6,036 nt of DNA from Actinomycetes bacterium (GTDB lineage: Bacteria; Actinomycetota; Actinomycetes; Propionibacteriales; Nocardioidaceae): the NCBI GenBank assembly GCA_023415395.1, contig JAEZKN010000394.1, positions 1 through 6,036 of the forward strand, read 5' to 3'. The notes beneath the pieces were generated by a model, which was not told where the DNA came from, did no database searches, and saw nothing but the letters and a program-made list of their open reading frames with translations. Shown here one piece after another: positions 1 through 4,531 of this stretch. The stretch's first letter is position 1; each line of letters begins with the position of its first letter. Made by a program: the position numbers and the translations under genes.

Positions 1-356
1 ACCACGAGGTCGGAGGCCAGCGCGACCGAGCAGCCGACCCCGGCGGCGACGCCGTTGACGGCCGCGAGGACCGGCTTGTCGCAGGCGGACACCGCCCGCA
101 CCATCCGGTTGGCGCGGTCGAGCGCGCGGACGTCGAAGCGCTCGTGGGCGTCCTCCCCGGAGATGTCGGCTCCGGCGCTGAAGGCCGCTCCGGCGCCGGT
201 GATCACCACCGCGCGCACGTCGGGCCGGGAAGGCGCCGTCTCCAGCGCCGTGGCCAGGTCGGCCGACATCGCCTCACTCATCGCATTGAAGGCCTCGGGG
301 CGGTTGAGCGTCAGCGTGAGGACGCCCTCGTCGAGCGAGGTGAGCAGGTCAGCCAA
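1..356 (-). CDS. Enoyl-CoA hydratase/isomerase family protein (N-terminal 118 residues; continues past the window edge)
   Basis: Crotonase-superfamily enzyme, expected to hydrate or isomerise an acyl-CoA double bond in the cytoplasm (fatty acid or aromatic acid breakdown). What is seen: an early LTLNRPEAFNAM segment (residues 15-26), the first oxyanion-hole motif GAAFSAGAD near residues 56-64, and the second oxyanion-hole region GVAAGVGCSVALASD near 102-116. These are the CoA-thioester binding signatures of the family. The start is a TTG at 356, with GGGA (minus strand, 366-363) six nt upstream; the first in-frame ATG lies inside the conserved NAM motif and is too late. The start overlaps the pncA stop by 8 nt, so translational coupling with pncA is likely. 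The C-terminal part, which holds the catalytic Glu/Asp that would separate hydratase from isomerase, is outside the window, so the exact reaction and a gene symbol cannot be given. Confidence 0.9.
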   Translation of the reverse strand, partial: MADLLTSLDEGVLTLTLNRPEAFNAMSEAMSADLATALETAPSRPDVRAVVITGAGAAFSAGADISGEDAHERFDVRALDRANRMVRAVSACDKPVLAAVNGVAAGVGCSVALASDLV

Positions 357-924
357 GACGGATCCCGGTCGCCTGCATCTGCGCGACGGCGGCGCCGGTG
401 GTCTCCGGAGCGACCCCGGCGCACAGGTCGAGCAGCACCCGCGTCTCGAACCCGGCGGCCTGCGCGTCGAGCGCCGTGGCCCGCACGCAGTGGTCGGTCG
501 CGAGGCCGCAGATGTCGACGGCGGTCACCGCGTGCGCCCGCAGCCAGTCTGCGAGCGCGGCGCCGTCGACCGTGCGGCCCTCGAAGCCCGAGTACGCTGC
601 CCGGTGCTCGCCCTTGAGGAAGATCGCGTCGAAGGGCTGCGGGTCCAGGTTCGGATGGAAGGCCTCGCCGTCGGTCCCGACCCTGCAGTGCACGGGCCAG
701 GAGTCGACGTAGTCGGGCTCCTCGGCCCAGTGGGCTCCGGGCGCGATGTGGTGGTCCTTGGTCGCCACGACGTGGTCGTAGGACGGCGCGTCCGGCCCGT
801 GGGCCTGCCACGCGGCCAGCAGCGCGCCGATGTCGGCCGCGACCCGCGCACCGCCGGCGACGGGCAGCGAACCGCCCTCGCAGAAGTCGTTCTGCACGTC
901 GACGACGAGGAGCGCGCGCTTCAT
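349..924 (-). CDS. pncA: Nicotinamidase / pyrazinamidase PncA
   Basis: Hydrolyses nicotinamide to nicotinate and ammonia in NAD salvage; the product is the substrate of the neighbouring PncB. The 191-residue protein is an isochorismatase-like hydrolase of the usual length. The catalytic triad is Asp9 (VVDVQNDF), Lys104 (FLKGEH) and Cys146 (GLATDHCVRATA). The metal site is Asp57, His59, His65 and His79. All seven match M. tuberculosis PncA (D8, K96, C138; D49, H51, H57, H71, from memory) with a constant offset of +8 after the N-terminus, which makes the assignment very firm. The ATG at 924 begins MKRALLVVDVQ and has no Shine-Dalgarno sequence. Instead TAGCCT ends 7 nt before the A, suggesting a leaderless mRNA separate from pncB, whose stop lies 16 nt upstream. 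Its 3' end overlaps the enoyl-CoA hydratase gene by 8 nt. By homology it could also activate pyrazinamide. Confidence 0.97.
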   Translation of the reverse strand: MKRALLVVDVQNDFCEGGSLPVAGGARVAADIGALLAAWQAHGPDAPSYDHVVATKDHHIAPGAHWAEEPDYVDSWPVHCRVGTDGEAFHPNLDPQPFDAIFLKGEHRAAYSGFEGRTVDGAALADWLRAHAVTAVDICGLATDHCVRATALDAQAAGFETRVLLDLCAGVAPETTGAAVAQMQATGIRLG

Positions 925-930
925 GGTCGG

Positions 931-936
931 AGGCTA
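931..936 (-). promoter_or_regulatory. Leaderless -10 element (TAGCCT) for pncA
   Basis: On the minus strand TAGCCT lies at -12 to -7 relative to the A of the pncA ATG, followed by CCGACC and then ATG. It fits the actinobacterial TANNNT -10 consensus at the distance expected if transcription starts on the A of ATG. There is no Shine-Dalgarno sequence and no convincing -35 hexamer. The whole element sits in the 16-nt gap after the pncB stop codon. Inferred, not measured. Confidence 0.6.
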
Positions 937-940
937 CCCG

Positions 941-2236
941 TCACACATGGATCGTCGGGATGACCGATTCGCCGCGCGACATCTGCTGGACCGCGATCGG
1001 CAGCTCCGCCCGTGAGGCGAGATGCCGCTCCCGGGAGGCGGCCAGCGACTCGCGCCCGACGACCTCGCCCCGGCGCACCAGTGGCACGAGCAGCGGTCGG
1101 TCGTCGCCGTCGTCAGTGGGCGGGTGGCCGATGCCGATGACCTCGGCGTCGGCGACCCCGCGCGCCGTACGCCGCCGCAGCGCGTACTTGCGGCCGCCGA
1201 CCGAGGCCTTGTCGACGCTGCGCTTGGCCACCGAGATCAGCTCGCCGGAACCGGACTCGCGGGCGACCAGCTTGTAGACGAAGCCGCAGGTCGGGTGCCC
1301 GCTGCCGGTCACCAGCTCGGTGCCGACGCCGTACCCGTCCACCGGTGCGGCGGCCAGGGCGGCGATCGCGTACTCGTCGAGGTCGCTGGTCACGATGATC
1401 CGCGTCGACGTCGCACCGAGGGAGTCGAGCAGCTCGCGGACCTGGACCGCCTGCACGGCCAGGTCGCCGGAGTCGAGACGGACCGCGCCCAGCGAGGTGC
1501 CGGCGACCTCGATGCCCGCGCGGACGGCCGCTTCGACGTCGTAGGTGTCCACGAGCAGCGTCGTGCCGGTGCCCAGCGAGTCGACCTGCGCGCGGAACGC
1601 GTCGGCCTCGCTGTCGTGCAGGAGGGTGAAGGAGTGCGCGCTGGTGCCGCTGGTCGGGATGCCGTAGCGCTCCCGCGCGGCGAGGTTCGACGAGGCCGCG
1701 AAGCCGGCGACGTACGCCGCCCGCGCGGCCGCGACCGCCGCCTGCTCGTGCGTGCGCCGCGAGCCCATCTCGATGCAGGGCCGGTCGCCGGCGACCAGCG
1801 TCATCCGCGACGCCGCCGACGCGATCGCCGAGTCGTGGTTGTAGATCGAGAGCAGCACGGTCTCGAGCAGCACGGCCTCGGCGAACGACGCCTCGACGAT
1901 CATCAGCGGCGAGTGCGGGAAGTACGCCTCGCCCTCGGCGTAGCCCCACACGTCGCCCGAGAAGCGGTACGCCGCCAGCCATTCCAGCGTCGGCGCGTCG
2001 ACGACGTCCTCCAGCACGGCGAGCTCGGCGTCACCGAAGCGGAACGCCTCGATCGCGTCCAGCGCCCGCCCGACGCCGGCGACGACGCCGTAGCGCCGCC
2101 CCTCGGGGAGGCGGCGGGGGAAGAGCTCGAACACCGAGCGCCGGTGCGCGGCACCGGACCGCAGGGCGGCCTGGAGCATGGTGAGCTCGTAGTGGTCGGT
2201 CAGCAGCGCCGTCGACTGCGCCAGTGGAGAGGTCAC
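941..2236 (-). CDS. pncB: Nicotinate phosphoribosyltransferase PncB
   Basis: Converts nicotinate and PRPP, with ATP hydrolysis, to nicotinate mononucleotide, the committed step of Preiss-Handler NAD salvage. The 431-residue protein has the family hallmarks: LLTDHYELTMLQAAL at residues 11-25, the RRLPEGRRYGVVAG segment at 41-54, MGSRRTHE at 157-164, the conserved GTSAH with His201 (corresponding to the phosphorylated active-site His of NAPRTases), RLDSGDL at 253-259 and a GYGVGTELVT phosphate-binding region at 301-310. It resembles M. tuberculosis PncB1 (Rv1330c), which also lies divergent from clpS. The GTG at 2236 was chosen because it directly precedes the conserved N-terminus. The reading frame stays open upstream to about 2620, but that part runs antisense through clpS and looks like no known domain. 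There is no Shine-Dalgarno sequence, and the start lies 18 bp from the clpS ATG, so a leaderless mRNA is likely. pncA follows in the same direction. Confidence 0.96.
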   Translation of the reverse strand: MTSPLAQSTALLTDHYELTMLQAALRSGAAHRRSVFELFPRRLPEGRRYGVVAGVGRALDAIEAFRFGDAELAVLEDVVDAPTLEWLAAYRFSGDVWGYAEGEAYFPHSPLMIVEASFAEAVLLETVLLSIYNHDSAIASAASRMTLVAGDRPCIEMGSRRTHEQAAVAAARAAYVAGFAASSNLAARERYGIPTSGTSAHSFTLLHDSEADAFRAQVDSLGTGTTLLVDTYDVEAAVRAGIEVAGTSLGAVRLDSGDLAVQAVQVRELLDSLGATSTRIIVTSDLDEYAIAALAAAPVDGYGVGTELVTGSGHPTCGFVYKLVARESGSGELISVAKRSVDKASVGGRKYALRRRTARGVADAEVIGIGHPPTDDGDDRPLLVPLVRRGEVVGRESLAASRERHLASRAELPIAVQQMSRGESVIPTIHV

Positions 2237-2269
2237 GGGGGCCAGTGTGCCAACATGGGAGCCGTGACC
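2231..2269. repeat. 8-bp perfect inverted repeat flanking the pncB/clpS divergent start (operator candidate)
   Basis: GGTCACGG at 2231-2238 is the exact reverse complement of CCGTGACC at 2262-2269, with 23 bp between. Arm centres are 31 bp apart, close to three helical turns, so a bound protein could contact both arms on one face. The left arm covers the pncB GTG start, and the right arm lies just inside clpS. A plain alternative is that GTGACC, a common start context in high-GC genomes, simply occurs on both strands. No regulator can be named. Confidence 0.4.
2243..2249. promoter_or_regulatory. Symmetric bidirectional -10 element between pncB and clpS
   Basis: On the plus strand CAGTGT (2243-2248) lies at -12 to -7 from the clpS ATG. 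On the minus strand CACACT (2249-2244) lies at -12 to -7 from a start at 2237, one nt before the pncB GTG. The A at -11 of one promoter base-pairs with the T at -7 of the other, so one short symmetric element could serve both directions with starts 18 bp apart. Both are imperfect matches to TANNNT (first base C), and no -35 hexamers are evident. With only 18 bp between start codons there is no room for conventional leaders unless the promoters lie inside the opposing genes. Confidence 0.45.
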
Positions 2270-2566
2270 GCGCCCGTCGAGGTCGAACCGACCATCACCC
2301 CCGACGAAGCCCTCGACGAGACCGTCCAGACGGCCAAGCCCTGGGTGACCATCGTGTGGAACGACCCGGTCAACCTGATGTCCTACGTGACCTACGTCTT
2401 CCAGAAGTACTTCGGCTACGACAAGGCCAAGGCCGAGAAGCTGATGATGGAGGTCCACGAGGACGGCAAGTCGGTCGTGAGCTCGGGCACGCGCGAGGAG
2501 ATGGAGCGCGACGTGCAGGCGATGCACGAGTACGGGCTCTGGGCGACCATGGACAAGCAGGACTGA
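2255..2566 (+). CDS. clpS: ATP-dependent Clp protease adaptor ClpS
   Basis: Binds proteins with N-degron residues and hands them to the Clp unfoldase (ClpC or ClpA) of the Clp protease; cytoplasmic. The 103-residue protein has a short flexible N-terminal arm (residues 1-29) and a core matching the family: VTIVWNDPVNLMSYV at 31-45, KYFGYDKAKAEKLMMEVH at 51-68, then GKSVV and a C-terminal YGLWAT. By alignment with E. coli ClpS, Asn36, Asp37, Met42 and His68 correspond to N34, D35, M40 and H66 of the N-degron pocket. Pro38 replaces E. coli Asp36; I recall NDPVNLM as common in actinobacterial ClpS. ATG 2255 was chosen because a -10-like hexamer is correctly spaced for a leaderless start. GTG 2264 is an alternative (three residues shorter), but its nearest purine run, GGGAG, is only 2 nt away. 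The DUF2017 gene follows after 1 nt, and pncB is divergent. Confidence 0.96.
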   Translation: MGAVTAPVEVEPTITPDEALDETVQTAKPWVTIVWNDPVNLMSYVTYVFQKYFGYDKAKAEKLMMEVHEDGKSVVSSGTREEMERDVQAMHEYGLWATMDKQD

Positions 2567-2567
2567 C

Positions 2568-3152
2568 TTGAGCGCATTCCACCGGCACCGGCGCAGCAAG
2601 CTGATCATCGCGAACTTCACCGGCTTCGAGGCCGACCTGCTGCGCTCGCTCGCCGGTCAGCTCGTCGAGCTGCTGCGCAACGAGGCGGCGGTCCCGAACG
2701 ACACCGCGGACCCGTTCGAGGCGATGCTCGACTTCTCCGGCCCGACCCAGGCACCCGAGGACCCGGTGCTGGCCCGGCTCTTCCCGACGGCGTACCCGCA
2801 GGACGAGGAGGCGGCCGCGGAGTTCCGCCGGTTCACCGAGGGCGCGCTGCGGGACGGCAAGGCCGCCGCGGCGGTCGCGATCATCGACGGCCTCGAGGAC
2901 GCCGGCCTCCCGCAGGAGCTCACCGAGGACGGGCTGATGATCGACGTCGAGCTCGACGACGCGACCGCGGAGACCTGGATGCGGTCCTTCACCGACCTGC
3001 GGCTGGCGCTCGCGACCCGGCTCGAGATCGAGGAGGGCGACGAGGCCTACTGGCACTCCCTGCCCGAGGACGACCCGCGCGCGCAGGCGCACGACATCTA
3101 CGAGTGGGTCGGCTACCTCCAGGAGACCCTCGTCGGGGCGCTGAGCTCGTGA
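2568..3152 (+). CDS. DUF2017 family protein, clpS-associated (Rv1332-like)
   Basis: A 194-residue protein of unknown function. I recognise it as the DUF2017 protein that habitually follows clpS in actinobacteria (the M. tuberculosis counterpart is Rv1332, sometimes labelled a regulator). Visible features: a basic N-terminus (FHRHRRSKLI, residues 4-13), a conserved FTGFEADLLRSLAGQLVELL helix at about 17-36, an acidic middle with LARLFPTAYPQDEEAAAEFRR at about 69-89, a conserved acidic LMIDVELDD stretch near 124-132, and a C-terminal YEWVGYLQETLV segment. There is no signal peptide, membrane segment, metal motif or recognisable HTH. The start is TTG at 2568, one nt after the clpS stop, with AGGA (2559-2562) 5 nt upstream, so it is very probably cotranscribed and translationally coupled with clpS. 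A role linked to ClpS-dependent proteolysis is only suggested by this pairing. Confidence 0.87.
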   Translation: MSAFHRHRRSKLIIANFTGFEADLLRSLAGQLVELLRNEAAVPNDTADPFEAMLDFSGPTQAPEDPVLARLFPTAYPQDEEAAAEFRRFTEGALRDGKAAAAVAIIDGLEDAGLPQELTEDGLMIDVELDDATAETWMRSFTDLRLALATRLEIEEGDEAYWHSLPEDDPRAQAHDIYEWVGYLQETLVGALSS

Positions 3153-3162
3153 GGGCCGCCTG

Positions 3163-3651
3163 ATGCCGATCCCGCCGTTCGTCGCCGAGCTCCGCGCGCT
3201 CGTCGGCACCCGGGAGCTGTGGCTGCCCGCGGTCACCGCCGTCGTCCGCCGGGGAGATCCCGGCAGCCAGGAGATCCTGCTCACCCGCCGCGCCGACAAC
3301 GGTGAGTGGGCGCCGGTGACCGGCATCCTCGACCCGGGGGAGGAGCCGGCGGCGGGCGCCGCCCGGGAGGCTCTCGAGGAGACCGGCGTGCTCGTCACCG
3401 TCGACCGGCTGGCCTCGGTGAGCGCCAGCCCCCAGGTGGTGCACGGCAACGGCGACCTGGGCGTCTACCTCGACCTCACCTTCGACTGCTCCTGGGTCGG
3501 CGGCGAGGCCCGCGTGAACGACGACGAGAACGTGGACGTGCGGTGGTGGCCGGCGCAGGCGCTGCCGCCGATGACCGACTGGCTGCGCGAGCGCATCGAC
3601 GACGTCCTCGCAGGTGAGACCGCGGCGAGGTTCCGGCCGCCGCCCTCGTAG
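3163..3651 (+). CDS. NUDIX hydrolase
   Basis: Hydrolyses a nucleoside diphosphate linked to some other group, using divalent metal; the substrate is unknown. The 162-residue protein has a full Nudix box at residues 54-76 (Gly54, Glu60, Arg68-Glu69, Glu72-Glu73, Gly75, matching GX5EX7REUXEEXGU). Glu69, Glu72 and Glu73 should hold the metal, so the enzyme looks active. The LWLPAVTAVVRR strand (19-30) and RRADNGEWAPVTGILDPGEE stretch (42-61) resemble small actinobacterial Nudix proteins often annotated as MutT or ADP-ribose pyrophosphatase-like. There is no winged-helix domain, so it is not an NrtR-type NAD regulator. The ATG at 3163 has GAGGG (3151-3155), which overlaps the DUF2017 stop, 7 nt upstream, so it probably belongs to the clpS transcript. 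It occupies the place of the Rv1333-type peptidase in the mycobacterial order. A link to NAD metabolism through the nearby pnc genes is possible but only inferred. Confidence 0.93.
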   Translation: MPIPPFVAELRALVGTRELWLPAVTAVVRRGDPGSQEILLTRRADNGEWAPVTGILDPGEEPAAGAAREALEETGVLVTVDRLASVSASPQVVHGNGDLGVYLDLTFDCSWVGGEARVNDDENVDVRWWPAQALPPMTDWLRERIDDVLAGETAARFRPPPS

Positions 3652-3654
3652 GCT
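3649..3654 (+). promoter_or_regulatory. Leaderless -10 element (TAGGCT) for mec
   Basis: TAGGCT lies at -12 to -7 from the A of the mec ATG, followed by GGGGCC and then ATG. Its first three bases are the TAG stop codon of the NUDIX gene. It matches the TANNNT consensus at the exact distance for a start on the ATG. The only Shine-Dalgarno-like run (GGGG) is 2 nt from the ATG, too close to work well. This suggests that mec-cysO can be transcribed independently of clpS-DUF2017-NUDIX. No clear -35 is seen. Confidence 0.6.
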
Positions 3655-3660
3655 GGGGCC

Positions 3661-4110
3661 ATGCTCACGATCGACCGCGCGACGTACGGCGCCATCGTCG
3701 CGCACGCCAAGAGGGACCACCCCGACGAGGCCTGCGGGGTCGTCGCGGGCCCCGTGGGCAGCGACCGGCCGGCGCGGTTCATCGAGATGGTGAACGCCGC
3801 CGGGAGCCCCACCTTCTACGAGTTCGACTCCTCCGACCTGCTCCAGCTCTACAAGGACATGGACGCGCGCGACGAGGAGCCGGTGGTGATCTACCACTCC
3901 CACACGGCGACCGAGGCCTACCCCAGCCGCACCGACATCGGGCTGGCCATGGAGCCGAACGCCCACTACGTGCTGGTCAGCACCCGTGAGTGGGCCGAGG
4001 CCGGGGGCGGGAATAACGACGCGCCCGTGGAGTTCAGGTCCTACAGGATCGTCGACGGCGAGGTGACCGAGGAAGAGGTCACCGTGGTCGACGAGCTGCC
4101 CGCAAACTGA
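3661..4110 (+). CDS. mec: JAMM/MPN+ metalloprotease Mec (CysO-cysteine peptidase)
   Basis: Zinc peptidase that releases cysteine from the CysO-Cys adduct in the CysO-dependent cysteine pathway (M. tuberculosis Rv1334). The 149-residue protein is essentially one JAMM domain. Glu23 (PDEACGVVAG) is the general base. His79 and His81 with Asp92 form the metal site in YHSHTATEAYPSRTD, a perfect H-x-H-x7-S-x2-D, with Ser89 in the usual place. It has no signal peptide or transmembrane helix, so it acts in the cytosol. cysO begins 13 nt after its stop and shares its ribosome binding site with the mec stop codon, so the peptidase and its protein substrate are probably made together. Because the local CysO carries two extra Ala after Gly-Gly, this enzyme is the obvious candidate to trim them as well; that is inference from JAMM proteases that mature other sulfur carriers. 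Confidence 0.93.
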   Translation: MLTIDRATYGAIVAHAKRDHPDEACGVVAGPVGSDRPARFIEMVNAAGSPTFYEFDSSDLLQLYKDMDARDEEPVVIYHSHTATEAYPSRTDIGLAMEPNAHYVLVSTREWAEAGGGNNDAPVEFRSYRIVDGEVTEEEVTVVDELPAN

Positions 4111-4114
4111 GGAG
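4109..4114 (+). promoter_or_regulatory. Ribosome binding site of cysO overlapping the mec stop codon
   Basis: GAGGAG starts within the mec TGA stop (4108-4110) and lies 9 nt before the cysO ATG. It is the clearest Shine-Dalgarno sequence in the window. It contrasts with the leaderless-looking starts nearby and supports translation of cysO from the mec transcript, probably coupled to mec termination. Confidence 0.7.
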
Positions 4115-4123
4115 CAAGAAGAC

Positions 4124-4402
4124 ATGGCCATCGAGGTCCGGATCCCGACCATCCTGCGCACCTACACCGGCGGCGAGAAGGCCGTCGACGGTGAGGGCGC
4201 CAGCCTGAGCGCGTTGATCGACGACCTGGAGTCCAACCACCCCGGCATCAAGGACCGCCTCATCGAGAACGGCGACCTGCGCCGCTTCGTGAACGTCTAC
4301 GTCAACGACGAGGACGTCCGGTTCATCGGTGGCCTCGAGGCCGAGCTGAGCGACGGCGACCAGGTCGTCGTCCTGCCGGCGGTCGCCGGCGGCGCTGCCT
4401 GA
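4124..4402 (+). CDS. cysO: Sulfur carrier protein CysO (MoaD/ThiS family) with Gly-Gly-Ala-Ala C-terminus
   Basis: Ubiquitin-fold sulfur carrier. In M. tuberculosis (Rv1335) its C-terminal Gly-Gly is turned into a thiocarboxylate that CysM uses to build CysO-cysteine. The 92-residue protein has the family's VRIPTILRTYTGG start (residues 5-17), RRFVNVYVNDEDVRFIGGL in the middle (53-71) and DGDQVVVLPAVAGG near the end (77-90), closely matching what I recall of M. tuberculosis CysO. The oddity is that Gly89-Gly90 is followed by Ala91-Ala92 before the TGA; the last codons read GGC GGC GCT GCC TGA. The diglycine is therefore not terminal, and the protein should be inactive until two residues are removed. 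mec upstream supplies a JAMM protease suited to this. A MoaD role in molybdopterin synthesis is possible by fold, but the mec and cysM context argues for CysO. A frameshift error could create a false tail, though the frame is otherwise clean. Confidence 0.93.
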   Translation: MAIEVRIPTILRTYTGGEKAVDGEGASLSALIDDLESNHPGIKDRLIENGDLRRFVNVYVNDEDVRFIGGLEAELSDGDQVVVLPAVAGGAA

Positions 4403-4442
4403 CCCTCGCCCGCTGACGCGGCTCGCTCTTGGGCGGCCTGGA

Positions 4443-4448
4443 TATGCT
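4443..4448 (+). promoter_or_regulatory. Candidate -10 element (TATGCT) upstream of the amidase gene
   Basis: TATGCT fits TANNNT and would start transcription near 4455-4456, giving a leader of about 76 nt before the amidase ATG at 4532. No -35 hexamer sits at 16-19 bp; the nearest CTGACG (4413-4418) is 24 bp away. It lies in the 129-nt gap after cysO and would allow the amidase gene to be expressed separately from mec-cysO. Confidence 0.45.
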
Positions 4449-4466
4449 CCAGGTCACACGACGAGC

Positions 4467-4527
4467 GAGGCCGCCGACGGCCTCTCATCCGGGCGCCGTC
4501 GGAGCTTTGCCCACGACAGAGGGGCAA
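4467..4527 (+). promoter_or_regulatory. Structured 5' leader of the amidase gene with alternative hairpins
   Basis: Three perfect inverted repeats occur in 61 nt. Hairpin A: GAGGCCG (4467-4473) with CGGCCTC (4478-4484), 4-nt loop. Hairpin B: CCGACGGC (4474-4481) with GCCGTCGG (4495-4502), 13-nt loop. A and B share 4474-4484, so they cannot form together. Hairpin C: TTGCCC (4507-4512) with GGGCAA (4522-4527), burying part of the AGAGGGG ribosome binding site (4518-4524). CCTCT at 4481-4485 is complementary to AGAGG of the same site and is partly hidden in hairpin A but lies in the loop of hairpin B. This layout could switch translation on and off. It matches no riboswitch class I can recognise. 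In such GC-rich DNA some pairing is expected by chance. Confidence 0.4.
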
Positions 4528-4531
4528 TGAC

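Noticed and set aside
1022..2566. A 514-codon plus-strand open frame antisense to pncB that runs in frame into clpS.
   Set aside because: The upstream part is Arg/Gly/Asp-rich low-complexity translation typical of antisense frames in high-GC DNA; only the last 103 codons match a family (ClpS).
2237..2620. A longer N-terminus for pncB, extending its open frame upstream.
   Set aside because: The extra 128 residues are antisense to clpS, resemble no family, and the conserved PncB N-terminus begins at the GTG at 2236.
3163..3651. The NUDIX protein as an NrtR-type NAD regulator, given the nearby pnc genes.
   Set aside because: It is only 162 residues, has a complete catalytic Nudix box and lacks the C-terminal winged helix of NrtR.
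4410..4421. Small hairpin CCGC-TGAC-GCGG after cysO as a terminator.
   Set aside because: Only a 4-bp stem with no T run; too weak to call in this base composition.
4444..4530. A 28-codon open frame ending 1 nt before the amidase ATG, a possible leader peptide.
   Set aside because: Its ATG lies within the candidate TATGCT -10, so it would be upstream of the transcript start, and it has no ribosome binding site. It remains possible only if transcription comes from cysO.
4455..4531. A known riboswitch class (SAM-IV, SAH, guanidine or ZTP) in the amidase leader.
   Set aside because: I could not match conserved core segments of these classes as I remember them; only the generic hairpin layout is supported.
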